A DNA stretch of 64,000 bases from Anaerotruncus sp. G3(2012) (GCF_000403395.2 NZ_KE159679.1:93263-157262); one strand, 5' to 3'; shown: positions 8,201 to 18,183, numbered from the stretch's first letter. Numbers and translations are program-made. The notes: generated by a model from the sequence alone, not told the origin.

Positions 8201-9724
8201 ATGGCCGCAACTACGGAATATGCAATCGAATGCCGGAAGATCACCAAACGGTTTGGAAGCGTTGTCGCAAACGACCAGATCGACCTGGACGTCCGGTACG
8301 GCGAGATCCTCGCCCTGCTCGGGGAGAACGGCTCGGGCAAAACCACCCTGATGAACATGCTCTCGGGCATCTACCACCCCGATTCGGGGTCGATCTCGAT
8401 CGGCGGGCAGGAGGTCACGATCAACTCCCCGCTCGACGCGATGCGGCTGGGCATCGGGATGATCCACCAGCACTTCAAGCTGGTAGATGTTTTTTCCGCG
8501 ATGGATAACATTGTCCTCGGTTCACAGGAAAAGCGCCTGAGTCCGAAAGCCCTGCGGGAGCGGGTGCTTGGGATCTGCCAGTCGGTCGGGCTGGAGATCG
8601 ACCCGGACAAGAAAATTTACGATATGTCGGTAAGTGAGAAGCAGACGGTGGAAATCCTCAAGGTGCTCTACCGCAGCGCCCGGATTTTGATTCTCGACGA
8701 GCCGACCGCTGTGCTTACCCCGCAGGAGACCGAAAAACTGTTCGCGATCCTGCGCCGGATGCGGGAGCAGGGATGCGCCATCATCATCATTACCCATAAA
8801 TTGCAGGAGGTGCTCGAGCTGAGCGACCGGGTCACCATCCTCTGGAAAGGGCGGAGCATCGACACGGTGGCCACCGCCGAATCGGACCAGAGGAAGCTCA
8901 CCGAACTGATGGTCGGTCGGCCGGTCAGCTTGCGGATCAACCGTCCCGAGCCGGAAAACGTCTCGACGGTCATGCGGATCGAATCGCTCTTTGTCAACAA
9001 GCCGGACGGCGCGCCCGCGCTGGGCGGGATTTCCGCCGAGGTGCGCACCGGGGAAATCCTTGGGGTCGCCGGTGTTGCCGGAAGCGGGCAGAAGGAGCTG
9101 TGTGAGGCAATCGCAGGGCTGGTGCCGGTGCAGAGCGGCCAGATCCTGTTCAACGGGGAAAATATCGTCGGCAAGACCCCGGCCCAGATCATCGACCTCG
9201 GTATCCATATGGGGTTTGTCCCGGAGGACCGGCTCGGCATGGGGCTGGTCGCCTCGATGGGGATGGTTGATAACATGCTGCTCAAATCCTACCGTACCTC
9301 AAAAGGGGTCTGCATCGACCGCAAACCCGCCCGCGCGCTCGCCGAATCGCTGGTGCAAAAGCTCGAGATCGTCACCCCCGGCGTGGATACCCCGGTGCGG
9401 CTGATGTCGGGCGGCAATGTCCAGAAGGTGCTGCTCGGCCGGGAGATCGAGTCCAATCCGAGTGTGCTGGTCACCGCCTACCCGGTGCGCGGGCTGGACA
9501 TCAACTCGTCCTATGTGGTTTACGACCTGCTCAATGAGCAGAAAAAACGCGGGGTCGCGGTGGTGTTTGTCGGGGAGGACCTCGACGTGCTGCTCGAACT
9601 GAGCGACCGGATTCTCGTGCTCTGCCACGGGCGGATTACCGGCGTGGTGGATGCGCGCACCGCAACCAAGGAACAGATCGGCCTGCTGATGACAGGCGCT
9701 GACTCTCAGGAGGTGGCTTCATGA
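8201..9724 (+). CDS. BMP-type importer ATP-binding protein (two ABC domains)
   Basis: The 507-residue protein carries two fused ABC domains, as in nucleoside and sugar importers. Domain 1 has Walker A GENGSGKTT, LSVSEKQ-type signature and Walker [12 protein letters not shown]. Domain 2 has a degenerate Walker A (GVAGSGQKE), signature LMSGGNVQK, and VTAYPVRGLDI in place of the usual DEPT, typical of a second domain with weak catalysis. The ATG at 8201 follows GGGAGG; an upstream in-frame TTG would swallow that site. Its stop overlaps the next gene as ATGA, so translation is coupled. Confidence 0.92.
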   Translation: MAATTEYAIECRKITKRFGSVVANDQIDLDVRYGEILALLGENGSGKTTLMNMLSGIYHPDSGSISIGGQEVTINSPLDAMRLGIGMIHQHFKLVDVFSAMDNIVLGSQEKRLSPKALRERVLGICQSVGLEIDPDKKIYDMSVSEKQTVEILKVLYRSARILILDEPTAVLTPQETEKLFAILRRMREQGCAIIIITHKLQEVLELSDRVTILWKGRSIDTVATAESDQRKLTELMVGRPVSLRINRPEPENVSTVMRIESLFVNKPDGAPALGGISAEVRTGEILGVAGVAGSGQKELCEAIAGLVPVQSGQILFNGENIVGKTPAQIIDLGIHMGFVPEDRLGMGLVASMGMVDNMLLKSYRTSKGVCIDRKPARALAESLVQKLEIVTPGVDTPVRLMSGGNVQKVLLGREIESNPSVLVTAYPVRGLDINSSYVVYDLLNEQKKRGVAVVFVGEDLDVLLELSDRILVLCHGRITGVVDARTATKEQIGLLMTGADSQEVAS

Positions 9725-10818
9725 GCACGCAAACCGGATATATGAGCAGGGAACCGCTGCTGCGGGTGGTCAAGCGGGCGGAAAAGCCCACCCGCCAGAT
9801 CATGCTGCTGCGCGCGGAGGCGCTCGTTTTCGCGCTGGTTGCGGGCGGTGTGTTCATCCTGCTGATCGGGTACAACCCGTTTGAAATCTACGGGACCATC
9901 CTTTCGGGCGCGTTCCGCAGCAAGATGGCGATACAGGCGACGGTCAAGGTCATGATCCCGCTGCTGATCTCCTCGCTTGGGGTCACCCTCGCCTTCAAGA
10001 TGAAATTCTGGAACATCGGCGCAGAGGGGCAGATTATCGCTGGCGCGATCTGCGCTTCCTATTTCGCGCTCTACCACAGTTCGTGGAACCACGTCCTGCT
10101 TGTCACAGTCATGTTTCTTGCCGGAATTGTCGGCGGCGGGCTGTGGGGCCTGATCCCCGCCCTGTTCCGGGTGAAATGGGGCACCAACGAAACCCTCTTC
10201 ACCCTGATGCTCAACTACATTGCCCTGCATGTGGTCAACTTCCTGCGGGACGGCCCGTGGAAAGACCCCGGCTCGCAGGGGTTCCCAAAGATCGCCCGGT
10301 TTGACAAGAACGCCGCGCTGGATAAGCTGTTGGGCGTACAGATTGGCTGGGTGGTCGCGCTGGCGCTGGCCGCGCTGGTACTCTTCTACCTGCGCAGCAC
10401 CAAACACGGCTATGAGATCAGCGTAGTGGGCGAAAGCAGCGACACCGCGCGCTATGCGGGCATGGATGTCAAAAAGATCGTGCTGCGCACCATGTTCCTC
10501 TCGGGCGCGGTCTGCGGGATCGCCGGCATGGTGCAGGCGACCGGCTCGGACATCACCCTGACCAATGCGGTTGCCGGCGGCGTGGGGTTCACCGCAATCA
10601 TCGTTGCATGGCTCTCCCGGCTCAATCCGGTCACCATCGTGATCGTCTCGTTCCTCTTCTCGGTGCTCGAGAAGGGAAGCAGCGTTGTGCAGTCCAGCTT
10701 CGGGCTTTCGACCGACTGTGCGGACGTCCTCCAGGCGGTCATCCTGTTCTTTGTGCTCGGCTGCGAATTTTTCATCCGCTATGGATTTGTCGTCCGCAAG
10801 AAAGGAGGCGCTGCATAA
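9721..10818 (+). CDS. BMP-type ABC importer permease 1
   Basis: The 365-residue inner-membrane protein of the BPD_transp_2 family forms half of the transport channel. Hydrophobic segments begin near residue 32 and recur to the C-terminus. Family marks are LAFKMKFWNIGAEGQIIAGA and the conserved coupling segment GESSDTARYAGMDVKKI. It overlaps the ATPase gene by ATGA and the second permease by one base. Confidence 0.92.
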   Translation: MSTQTGYMSREPLLRVVKRAEKPTRQIMLLRAEALVFALVAGGVFILLIGYNPFEIYGTILSGAFRSKMAIQATVKVMIPLLISSLGVTLAFKMKFWNIGAEGQIIAGAICASYFALYHSSWNHVLLVTVMFLAGIVGGGLWGLIPALFRVKWGTNETLFTLMLNYIALHVVNFLRDGPWKDPGSQGFPKIARFDKNAALDKLLGVQIGWVVALALAALVLFYLRSTKHGYEISVVGESSDTARYAGMDVKKIVLRTMFLSGAVCGIAGMVQATGSDITLTNAVAGGVGFTAIIVAWLSRLNPVTIVIVSFLFSVLEKGSSVVQSSFGLSTDCADVLQAVILFFVLGCEFFIRYGFVVRKKGGAA

Positions 10819-11774
10819 TGGATCTGTTCATCAAATTCCTGGTCGCCGCTGTCGGCGCGGGCACCCCGCTGCTCTTTGGTACGGTGGGCGAGATCATCAG
10901 CGAAAAGGTGGGGCACCTCAACCTCGGCGTCGAGGGGATGATGTCGATCGGCGCCTGTGCGGGCTTTATGGTTGGCTATTTTACCGACAGTTTCCTGCTT
11001 GCACTGGTGGCTGCATTCGTCGCCGCTGCGCTCTCTGCCTTGATCTATGCGTTCCTGACCGTCACGCTGATGGCAAACCAGAACGTCACCGGTCTGACCC
11101 TCACCATCTTCGGGATCGGGCTTTCCAACTTCATCGGCGTTTATATGCTCGAACGCTCCCCAAACGGCACCCTCAAGCTGCCCGAGCGGATCACCGCGAG
11201 TATGCGCAGTATCCATATCCCCGTCCTGAGCGACCTGCCGGTGGTCGGGGAACTGCTCTTCTCCTATACCCCGTTCGTTTATCTCGGGGTAGCGGTCGCG
11301 CTCCTGATGGGCTTCTACCTCTTCCGCACCAAAACCGGCCTGAACGTGCAGGCAATCGGCGAAAATCCCGCGGCGGCGGATGCGGCAGGCATCGAGGTCA
11401 GCCGGTGGAAGTACATCAATATTGTGCTCGGCGGCGGCATCTGCGGAATCGGCGGCGCTTACTGTTCCATGATTATCAACGGCGGCGTCTGGATCAGCGA
11501 CAATGTCGGCGGGCTGGGCTGGATTTCGGTCGCGCTCGTCATCTTTGCCGCCTGGAAGCCGCAGATGGCGATTCTCGGGTCGTTCGTATTCGGCGCGCTG
11601 CGCATCCTGAAATATTACATGCCCAAGAGTGTCATCGACCTGCCGGTCGCGTTTTATGACATGCTCCCGTTCCTGATTACCGCGCTCGTGCTGATCCTCA
11701 GCTCGGTGCACGCATCAAGAGGGGTCAACATCCCTGCAAATCTGGGCAACAACTATTTCCGTGAAGAACGCTGA
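10818..11774 (+). CDS. BMP-type ABC importer permease 2
   Basis: The 318-residue partner permease has the marks GTVGEIISEKVGHLNLGVEGMM near the N-terminus and AIGENPAAADAAGIEVSRWKY in the coupling region, with about eight to ten membrane segments. The ATG at 10818 shares one base with the stop of permease 1, with AAAGGAGG upstream. It closes the importer operon. Confidence 0.92.
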   Translation: MDLFIKFLVAAVGAGTPLLFGTVGEIISEKVGHLNLGVEGMMSIGACAGFMVGYFTDSFLLALVAAFVAAALSALIYAFLTVTLMANQNVTGLTLTIFGIGLSNFIGVYMLERSPNGTLKLPERITASMRSIHIPVLSDLPVVGELLFSYTPFVYLGVAVALLMGFYLFRTKTGLNVQAIGENPAAADAAGIEVSRWKYINIVLGGGICGIGGAYCSMIINGGVWISDNVGGLGWISVALVIFAAWKPQMAILGSFVFGALRILKYYMPKSVIDLPVAFYDMLPFLITALVLILSSVHASRGVNIPANLGNNYFREER

Positions 11775-11802
11775 TATTGCTTCTCAAAAGCGGGTATTCA
11801 GA

Positions 11803-11970
11803 AGAGGGGGCTTTTTGCAAGTGAAAAGCCCCCTCTTTGCTTCGGCTTCGAATCAGAGCCAATTCACCCTCAAAATGTGCTTCCCAGGATGGGGTATTCC
11901 GCCGCGTACGCGCGGCGGCGGGGGCGCTGCCCCTCGACCCCGCAATTTTTTAAAAAAAATTGAGTAAAAC
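11803..11970 (+). repeat. Mosaic hairpin repeat downstream of the BMP importer
   Basis: Starts with the hairpin AGAGGGGGCTTTT / AAAAGCCCCCTCT, passes through the CAATTCACCC and CTTCCCAGGAT modules, a GCCGCG..CGCGGC palindrome and GGGGGCGCTGCCCC, and closes with CGCAATTTTTT / AAAAAATTG and AGTAAAACTTT. The first hairpin probably also terminates the importer operon. Confidence 0.8.
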
Positions 11971-11984
11971 TTTAAATTGTGAAG

Positions 11985-12195
11985 AGAAGAAATCCGCCCA
12001 GCTTACCGGAGGCTGAAAGCCCGAAAAGCCCCGAGGAGGGCGCCTTGCGCCTGTCAGTTTGGTCTGGAACCAAACTCACGCTGTCTCACTGCCCCTCGAC
12101 CCCGCAATTTTTTGACTGCCGCCGCAGCGGCGTACATAGGTCAACCGGCGCGAAGCGCCAGCTCCTAGGCCGGAGCAAAAAATCGCGTAAAACTT
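11985..12195 (+). repeat. Second-type mosaic repeat with embedded hairpins
   Basis: Begins CCCAGCTTACCGGAGGC, a start also seen near 26727 and 52477, and contains GGCTGAAAGCCC, GAGGGCGCCTTGCGCC and a CTGCCGCCGCAGCGGCG block. It closes with the AAAATCGCGTAAAACTT tail of the mosaic family, directly against MITE-A copy 2. No gene is visible in it. Confidence 0.6.
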
Positions 12196-12361
12196 AGAAC
12201 CTGTATTCATAATCAGAGGATGCCGGATGGGCGAGGGATTTTGCTGCCCTGCAAGGCGAAAAAACGCAGACAATCCTTTGTGTATTGCAAGATTTTTCAA
12301 CGCGGCAGGCCGGCAAAAGACCCGCTCAGACGGTGTCGAATGGTTGTGAATACGGGTTCTT
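12196..12361 (+). mobile_element. MITE-A, copy 2
   Basis: About 165 bp between AGAACCTGTATTCATAATCA and its inverted partner ending ATACGGGTTCT. The bases TTA flank both ends, consistent with a 3-bp target duplication. It has inserted into the AAAACTTA tail of the mosaic repeat just upstream. Confidence 0.88.
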
Positions 12362-12396
12362 AAATGCAAAAAAAGTTTTAGAAAAGAGGAGACTCC

Positions 12397-13518
12397 ATGT
12401 CGTGCCGAATTCCAGCTCTGTTTCTTGCTTTCCTCCTGATTTTTATGCTAACCGCCTGCATTAGCAGGACGAGCGGTTTGAACGCTTCATCAAGGGGAAT
12501 GTCCTCTATTTCTCCTGAAAGCGCAGGGGATTCCAGGTCTGCTCTGGAAGCATCGGAATCTATCCCTAATGACGGGGATTCCTCCTCTCAAGCCTCTGCC
12601 AGGAATCCCACGAAGATCGTCTATCCGCAGCTGGCAGACGAGCGCCTCACCTCCTCGGCGCTGTACCAGAGGGCGTTGGGGCAGCCCTCGGTGATTATCT
12701 ATCAGGACGAAGTGCTCACCGATCCCCAGCCTGTGTGGGATTTTATGGAATCCGTGGACGAGGGAATGGATTGCGGCCTTTATATCTACACGTTCCGGTT
12801 GGACCACAACGGCGAGCCAGACTGCTACCTTGCCCACTTTATTTCCACAGAAAGCGCCATCACTTATAGCGGCGCTTATGAAAACAACTGGGACGCGCTC
12901 ACGGAAAGCGGCTGTTCCAAGGTTACTTCTATCTCTTTCAATGAATACGGGTTCCTGGTTTATGAGATGGAATCCAGCAGTGAAGCTTCCGGAATCCAGG
13001 TGGTCAACAACCGCGCTCTTTACAACAATGCAGAAGAACGCCAGAAGATGTATGACACCTATCTTGTTCCTATTTATTATACCGCACTGGGAAACCGTGT
13101 TTGGGCATCTCCTGAAGAACTGGCCAGCTGGATCTGGCTTTTTGAGGAGCTTTATAACTATGAAAATGACGATACGCCATGGGACCGTTTCGGCAGCAAC
13201 TGGCCGGTAGAGACTATGGTAAAGACGCTTTCCCGCTATTTCGAGGGCGTCACAGCCGACATGGTGATCAGCGAGCCGAAATATGCCGATGCCTACGACC
13301 CCGAGACCAATACAATCTTTTATGAGGGTGGCCGGGGCGGCGGGCCGCTCTGCCTCCGCGTTACCAGCTGGATGCAGGAGGGGGATCGGCTCGTGATCGA
13401 CTATGAAGGCTACGAATATTACTCTGGGGTCCCGTGGGAAGATGGCTTCTACACCCTCACTGTCAAGACCATGGAGGACGGCAGTTTTCGCTACCTTTCC
13501 AATCTGCCCCGAAACTGA
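12397..13518 (+). CDS. Uncharacterised lipoprotein
   Basis: The 373-residue protein begins with a lipoprotein signal peptide (hydrophobic FLAFLLIFMLTAC, lipidated Cys near residue 21), then a Ser-rich linker to about residue 70. The mature part is acidic and rich in Tyr, Trp and Glu, with repeated WDF/W-I-W segments and a beta-rich C-terminal end (residues 290-373). I do not recognise a catalytic motif. Its ribosome site AGAGGAG lies 7 bases upstream. The neighbours are MITE-A upstream and the helicase downstream; its codon use is less GC-biased than that of the helicase. Confidence 0.8.
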   Translation: MSCRIPALFLAFLLIFMLTACISRTSGLNASSRGMSSISPESAGDSRSALEASESIPNDGDSSSQASARNPTKIVYPQLADERLTSSALYQRALGQPSVIIYQDEVLTDPQPVWDFMESVDEGMDCGLYIYTFRLDHNGEPDCYLAHFISTESAITYSGAYENNWDALTESGCSKVTSISFNEYGFLVYEMESSSEASGIQVVNNRALYNNAEERQKMYDTYLVPIYYTALGNRVWASPEELASWIWLFEELYNYENDDTPWDRFGSNWPVETMVKTLSRYFEGVTADMVISEPKYADAYDPETNTIFYEGGRGGGPLCLRVTSWMQEGDRLVIDYEGYEYYSGVPWEDGFYTLTVKTMEDGSFRYLSNLPRN

Positions 13519-13581
13519 CCAGCCAAGATCAAATAAAAAACGGCCCTGCCCATTTCTGTCAAAAGCCAAGGAGGTTCCGCC

Positions 13582-16146
13582 ATGCCAACCACCATCGCCC
13601 TCAACAAACAACAGCAGCTCGCTGTGGAAAACCTGTCTGACCACCTCCTGCTTCTGGCGGGGGCCGGTACCGGCAAGACCAATACCCTGGCGCATCGGGT
13701 CGCAAACCTGCTGGTCTCGGGGGCGGCCGAACCGGCGGAAATCCTCTGCCTGACCTTCACCAACCGCGCCTGCAAGGAGATGACCGAGCGGATCGCCCAG
13801 ATTGCCGGGGAACCGGCGGAAGAGGTCACCGTACGGACGATCCACAGTTTTTGTGCGTGGCTGCTGCGCAGTATGCCCCAGCGCCTCACCGACATCGGGC
13901 GGGATTTCGCAATCTGCGACCAGGCGGACTGTCAGGAAGCGATCCGCGAAGTGGTATTCGAAGTGGTCGGGCGGCAGATTGCAGACCATCCGGTGCAGAT
14001 TTTGCAGCGGTTCATCGGGCTGGTCAAGGACTGCCAGCTCGCCGACCCGTCACTCAGCTCCGTCGACGCTGCGGCATGGCTGTTTTCCCACCGCCCCGAG
14101 GCAGTCGAACAGATCTGTGTGGACCCCCGCCGGCAGCCCGACCCCAAATTCCAGCGGTTCCTCGCCCGGTATGGCGGGTCGATCGTGCGGCTGTACAACC
14201 GCAAGCTGACCGCGAGCAACCTGCTCGATTTTTCCGACCTGCTGCTTCGTGCGGACGCTCTGCTCGCCGATCCGGAAACCGCAGCCCTCTGGCGGGACCG
14301 ATACCGGTACATCCACGTCGACGAGGTGCAGGATGTCAGCCTTGCGGAATACGGGCTGCTCTCCCGGCTGTTCGGACGGGCGAATATCCTCTTCTGCGGT
14401 GATTTCAACCAGACCATCTACCAATGGCGCGGCTCGGACCCGGAGCGCCTGCTCGCCCGGTTCCGCGCTGACTGCCATCCGGTCGAGATCACGTTTACCC
14501 ACAACTACCGGAGCAGCGGCCAGCTCCTTTCCGCCGCGCAGAATTTTCTTGCGCGCGCAATGGGACGCGGGCATCCGGACGGGTTTGAACCGCAGTCCCC
14601 CGCGTGTACCGACCTGGTGTTCCGCCAGTTTGACACGATCCCCGAGGAGGTCGACTGGGTTTACCGGGAGATTGCGCAGCTCCCGGTGGACGATTATTCC
14701 CGCGTCGCGATCATCACCCGCTCGAACAAGGCGTGCGCAGATGTCTGCAATCTGCTGAAAACCAGCCGCCTGCACGCGGAAAAACCGATCCGGTTTATGC
14801 TCGCCGACGAGTTCCGGCTGTTCAAGACCGCCGAAGTCAAAGACCTGCTCGCCTGCATCAGCCTGTTTGCCAATCCCCAGGATGCGGAAAGCCTCAAGCG
14901 GGTGGCAATGCGGCTGGTCCACGGGATCGGGCCTGCGACCGTCGAAGGGATCGTTTCCGGATACCGGGATGGGATGGGCGTCGCCCTGACCGATTTCACC
15001 GACCCGCGCACCCACCTGCACCAGGATTTTTTTGCGCCGCTCCTACAGGCGCTCGAAGCCGGACGGGTGGTGGTGTTCGACGTGGAGTCGACCGGAACCG
15101 ACGTCTTTCAGGATGAGATCATCCAGATGGCGGGAATTCGGCTCGCCCCGGACGGTTCGGTTGCCGAGCGGTTTGAACGGTTCCTGCGCGCGGGAAAGCC
15201 GGTTGGCGATTCGGAGAAGGTACACGGCTTTTCGGACGCCTGGCTCGCCACACATGGGGAGCCGCCTGCCGATGCGCTCCATGCGTTTCTGGATTTTGCC
15301 GAGGGATGCGTGATCGTCGGGCATAATGTCGGGTTTGACATGGCGATCACAGCCCGGAACCTGCTCCGTCAGGGCATCCAACGGCCGTTTGACCATCCGT
15401 TTTACGATACCCTTGACCTCAGCCGCCGGTTCCTGAAAGACCTGGATAACCACAAGCTGGGGACCGTCTCCGCTGCGCTGCATACGGCGCATACCCCGTC
15501 CCACGACGCGATGGACGACATCCTCGCCACAGCGGACGTATTGGTCGCGCTGGTCGGGTCCCACCTGCGCCCGCAGACCCTCGCGCGGCAGGGATTTTAT
15601 CTGCGGTATCTTTCCAGATTTGAGCCGCTCGCCCATCAGCTTGACCTGCTGCGCCCCATTGCACAGCAGGGGGCGTCCCCTCTGATCTCCGCCCTGCTCG
15701 ATGCGTTCGGCTTCGAAAAGCGGTATGAGCAGCAGCCGGAAAAGTTCGCCAATCTGGTGCTGTTCCAGGACTTCGCGGACGAGCTTTGCGATCCTGCCCA
15801 GCCAGCCGCCCAGCAGCTCTCCGAACTGCTCGAGCTGACCGCACTTTCCGCGAGCGAGCTGGAGAAACTCAGCAAAAAGGCCAACAAGGTCTCGGTGATT
15901 ACCGCACATCAGGCGAAGGGCTGCGAGTTTGACTATGTGTTCCTGCCGATCCTTCAGGACGGTGTGTTTCCCAGCTTTCAGGCGGTCAAAAATGGGGTGC
16001 TGGAGGAGGAAAAGCGGGTATTCTATGTCTCGGTCACCCGCGCGAAACAGAAACTGTTCCTCTCCTGCGCGCGATACGGGCTGAACCAGTATAAAAATGC
16101 CCCGTCCCGGTTTCTGGAACCGCTTGGATTCCGGATAGAACCATAA
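13582..16146 (+). CDS. UvrD/PcrA-like helicase with an inserted DnaQ-type exonuclease domain
   Basis: The 854-residue protein is a superfamily 1A DNA helicase: motif I AGAGTGKT (about residues 26-33), CLTFTNRACKEM, TIHSFC, motif II VDEVQD (about 247), CGDFNQTIYQWRG, THNYRSS, and near the C-terminus TAHQAKGCEFDYVF and YVSVTRAK. Between the two halves, at about residues 490-660, lies a complete DEDD exonuclease: VVFDVESTGTD (Exo I), VGHNVGFDMA (Exo II) and HDAMDDILATADV (Exo III, DEDDh type). All catalytic acids are present. The protein is therefore predicted to unwind and trim 3' ends. It is about 110 residues longer than PcrA. AAGGAGG lies 7 bases before the ATG. Confidence 0.92.
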   Translation: MPTTIALNKQQQLAVENLSDHLLLLAGAGTGKTNTLAHRVANLLVSGAAEPAEILCLTFTNRACKEMTERIAQIAGEPAEEVTVRTIHSFCAWLLRSMPQRLTDIGRDFAICDQADCQEAIREVVFEVVGRQIADHPVQILQRFIGLVKDCQLADPSLSSVDAAAWLFSHRPEAVEQICVDPRRQPDPKFQRFLARYGGSIVRLYNRKLTASNLLDFSDLLLRADALLADPETAALWRDRYRYIHVDEVQDVSLAEYGLLSRLFGRANILFCGDFNQTIYQWRGSDPERLLARFRADCHPVEITFTHNYRSSGQLLSAAQNFLARAMGRGHPDGFEPQSPACTDLVFRQFDTIPEEVDWVYREIAQLPVDDYSRVAIITRSNKACADVCNLLKTSRLHAEKPIRFMLADEFRLFKTAEVKDLLACISLFANPQDAESLKRVAMRLVHGIGPATVEGIVSGYRDGMGVALTDFTDPRTHLHQDFFAPLLQALEAGRVVVFDVESTGTDVFQDEIIQMAGIRLAPDGSVAERFERFLRAGKPVGDSEKVHGFSDAWLATHGEPPADALHAFLDFAEGCVIVGHNVGFDMAITARNLLRQGIQRPFDHPFYDTLDLSRRFLKDLDNHKLGTVSAALHTAHTPSHDAMDDILATADVLVALVGSHLRPQTLARQGFYLRYLSRFEPLAHQLDLLRPIAQQGASPLISALLDAFGFEKRYEQQPEKFANLVLFQDFADELCDPAQPAAQQLSELLELTALSASELEKLSKKANKVSVITAHQAKGCEFDYVFLPILQDGVFPSFQAVKNGVLEEEKRVFYVSVTRAKQKLFLSCARYGLNQYKNAPSRFLEPLGFRIEP

Positions 16147-16157
16147 AACCGCACAGA

Positions 16158-16191
16158 AAAGGGAGCTTTTTCAGCCGAAAAAGCTCCCTTT
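16158..16191. terminator. Bidirectional terminator between helicase and SulP genes
   Basis: AAAGGGAGCTTTTT pairs perfectly with AAAAAGCTCCCTTT. It serves the two convergent genes. Confidence 0.85.
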
Positions 16192-16246
16192 AACACTATT
16201 TCATGTTCGCATATACGCCAAAAGGCCGGCTCCGTTGGGCAGGGAT

Positions 16247-17866
16247 TCAAAGCATGGTCTTGAGCACCCGGTCGACGCTGAAATAAAATGCGTCCTCTCC
16301 GGCGATCTCGACCAGGCCCGCCCGCTCAAAATTCCGGCGTACCGTCGGCTGGAGCGACGAAAAGAGCACCCGCTTGCCTTTGCCGGTCGCTTCCCGATAA
16401 TAGTCAATCAGCATCTGGGTGGTGGTGATATCCGCCGAGGGCACCCCACGCATCGAAAAAATAATCAGTTCTTTCTCTGCAAGCTCCTCGAGTTTCTGCT
16501 CGATCACATCCGCAGTCATGAAGAACATCGGGCCGGTGATATAGACAACCGCCCAGTTGTTTCCGCGTCCGTCCCCGCTGTCCAGGCCGAGCCGGGTGAG
16601 GTCCACGTCTTCCACCGCCACCTCAAGCGAACAGCTCCGGCTGATAAACACGAGCAGCCCTGCCGCAATCCCGATTACAATCGCCATTGTGAGATCGAGC
16701 AGAACGGTTGCGACCATCGTCACAAAAAACTGGAGCATCGCGCCCTTGAACCGGTGGGAGAAGATATACCGGATCGCATGCCATTCGTTCATCCGCCATG
16801 CGGTCACCATCAGGACGCCAGCCAGCGCGGAAAGCGGAATCCGGGACATGACCGGGCCGAGCGCAAACATTGCGAGCAGCAGCCCGACCGCATGGAAGAT
16901 GCTGGTCAGACGGGTTTTCGCACCCGATTTGATCGCCACACTGGTCCGGGCGATTGCGGCGGTCGCCGGGATGCCGCCGAAAAATGGGACGAGCATATTC
17001 CCGATCCCCTGCGCGATCAGCTCCTGGTTGCTGTTCAGCCGTACGCCGGTCATCCTTCCTGCCGACGCACCGCAGAGCAGGCTTTCGATCATCCCCAGCA
17101 GGGCGATGCTGATCGCCGGGCCGAGCAGGCCGTTGATCCGCTCAAGCGAGATCGACGAGAGGCTGAGCCGGTTCTCCGGAAAGAGGGTTTTGGGAATCTC
17201 GCCCACAGACGGAACGTCAAGCCCCAGCAGGATCGCAAAGGCTGTGGCAAGGACGATGCCGATCAGCGAGGCCGGCACCATGCTGTTCCATTTTTTCGGG
17301 AAAACCAGCATAAACACCACCACGAAAAGCCCGATGCCCACTGCGGTCCAGTTGGGGGAAAATCCAAGGGTTCGGTAGCTCAGCAGCTTCGCGACCGCCG
17401 AGTCCCCCTGCGAAGTCACGCCGAAAAAGTTGTCCACCTGCCCCAGCGCAATGATGACCGCGATCCCCGACGTGAATCCGGTGATGACCGGCGCGGGAAT
17501 AAAGGTGGTCAGGCGCCCCAGCCGCAGGAGCCCCGCAAGCAGCAGCAGGATACCCGCCATCAGTGTGGCGAGGAACACCCCCTGCATCTGGTAGTTTGCC
17601 ACAACCGACATCAGGATCGCAGCCATTGCGCCGGTTGGCCCGGAAATCTGATAGAATGCGCCCCCCAACAGGCTGATGCAGACCCCCGCAACGATCGCCG
17701 TGATCAGCCCGGAGGCGGCATCCGCGCCGCTTGAGACGCCAAACGCCAGCGCGAGCGGCAGGGCCACCGCTGCCACCGTCAGGCCCGCAAGCAGGTCTTT
17801 GAGCAGTGTCGAAAGGTTGTACCCCCGGAACTCCTTTTTCAGGTCGTTTAGATAACGTGCAAACAT
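16247..17866 (-). CDS. SulP-family inorganic anion transporter with STAS domain
   Basis: The 539-residue membrane protein is of the SLC26/SulP type (sulfate, bicarbonate or related anions). The membrane domain has ALPLALAFGVSSGADAASGLITAIVAG and the signature QISGPTGAMAAIL, followed by about 10-12 membrane spans. A cytoplasmic STAS domain occupies roughly residues 430-539. I choose the ATG at 17866, with GGAGGGA 12 bases upstream. The anion cannot be read from the sequence. Confidence 0.92.
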   Translation of the reverse strand: MFARYLNDLKKEFRGYNLSTLLKDLLAGLTVAAVALPLALAFGVSSGADAASGLITAIVAGVCISLLGGAFYQISGPTGAMAAILMSVVANYQMQGVFLATLMAGILLLLAGLLRLGRLTTFIPAPVITGFTSGIAVIIALGQVDNFFGVTSQGDSAVAKLLSYRTLGFSPNWTAVGIGLFVVVFMLVFPKKWNSMVPASLIGIVLATAFAILLGLDVPSVGEIPKTLFPENRLSLSSISLERINGLLGPAISIALLGMIESLLCGASAGRMTGVRLNSNQELIAQGIGNMLVPFFGGIPATAAIARTSVAIKSGAKTRLTSIFHAVGLLLAMFALGPVMSRIPLSALAGVLMVTAWRMNEWHAIRYIFSHRFKGAMLQFFVTMVATVLLDLTMAIVIGIAAGLLVFISRSCSLEVAVEDVDLTRLGLDSGDGRGNNWAVVYITGPMFFMTADVIEQKLEELAEKELIIFSMRGVPSADITTTQMLIDYYREATGKGKRVLFSSLQPTVRRNFERAGLVEIAGEDAFYFSVDRVLKTML

Positions 17867-17951
17867 CTTGTTGTTTCTCCCTCCGTGTTTCCTCAAGAGC
17901 AATCTGTCCCCTGCTACTGTCTAAGGCTGTGCCAGATTCCCGTCCTGAAGA

Positions 17952-17980
17952 AGGGGGCTTTTTCCAGGAAAAAGCCCCCT
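17952..17980 (-). terminator. Terminator downstream of the CPA2 antiporter gene
   Basis: AGGGGGCTTTTT pairs with AAAAAGCCCCCT. It lies between the antiporter stop and the sulP start, both on the minus strand; the intervening 200 bases hold nothing else I can recognise. Confidence 0.7.
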
Positions 17981-18183
17981 CTGATCTCTGATGAACAGCC
18001 AAAACGCTGAACGCAAATACCTGCTTTCAGCGGCGGACTATGTAATTGCAAGCAGGGATTCCGCTTTTTGGCATCCGGAGAGCGGCAGGATCGGCGACGC
18101 GGAACAGGCTCTTAATATTATAGTATAACACGGTTTTTCCAGAATGAAAAGCCGGAATCCCCGCACAGAGCCGCTTTTACGGA

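Noticed and set aside
9706-10407. Minus-strand frame opposite permease 1
   Set aside because: The composition is rich in Asp, His and Arg, typical of an antisense shadow of a membrane protein gene.
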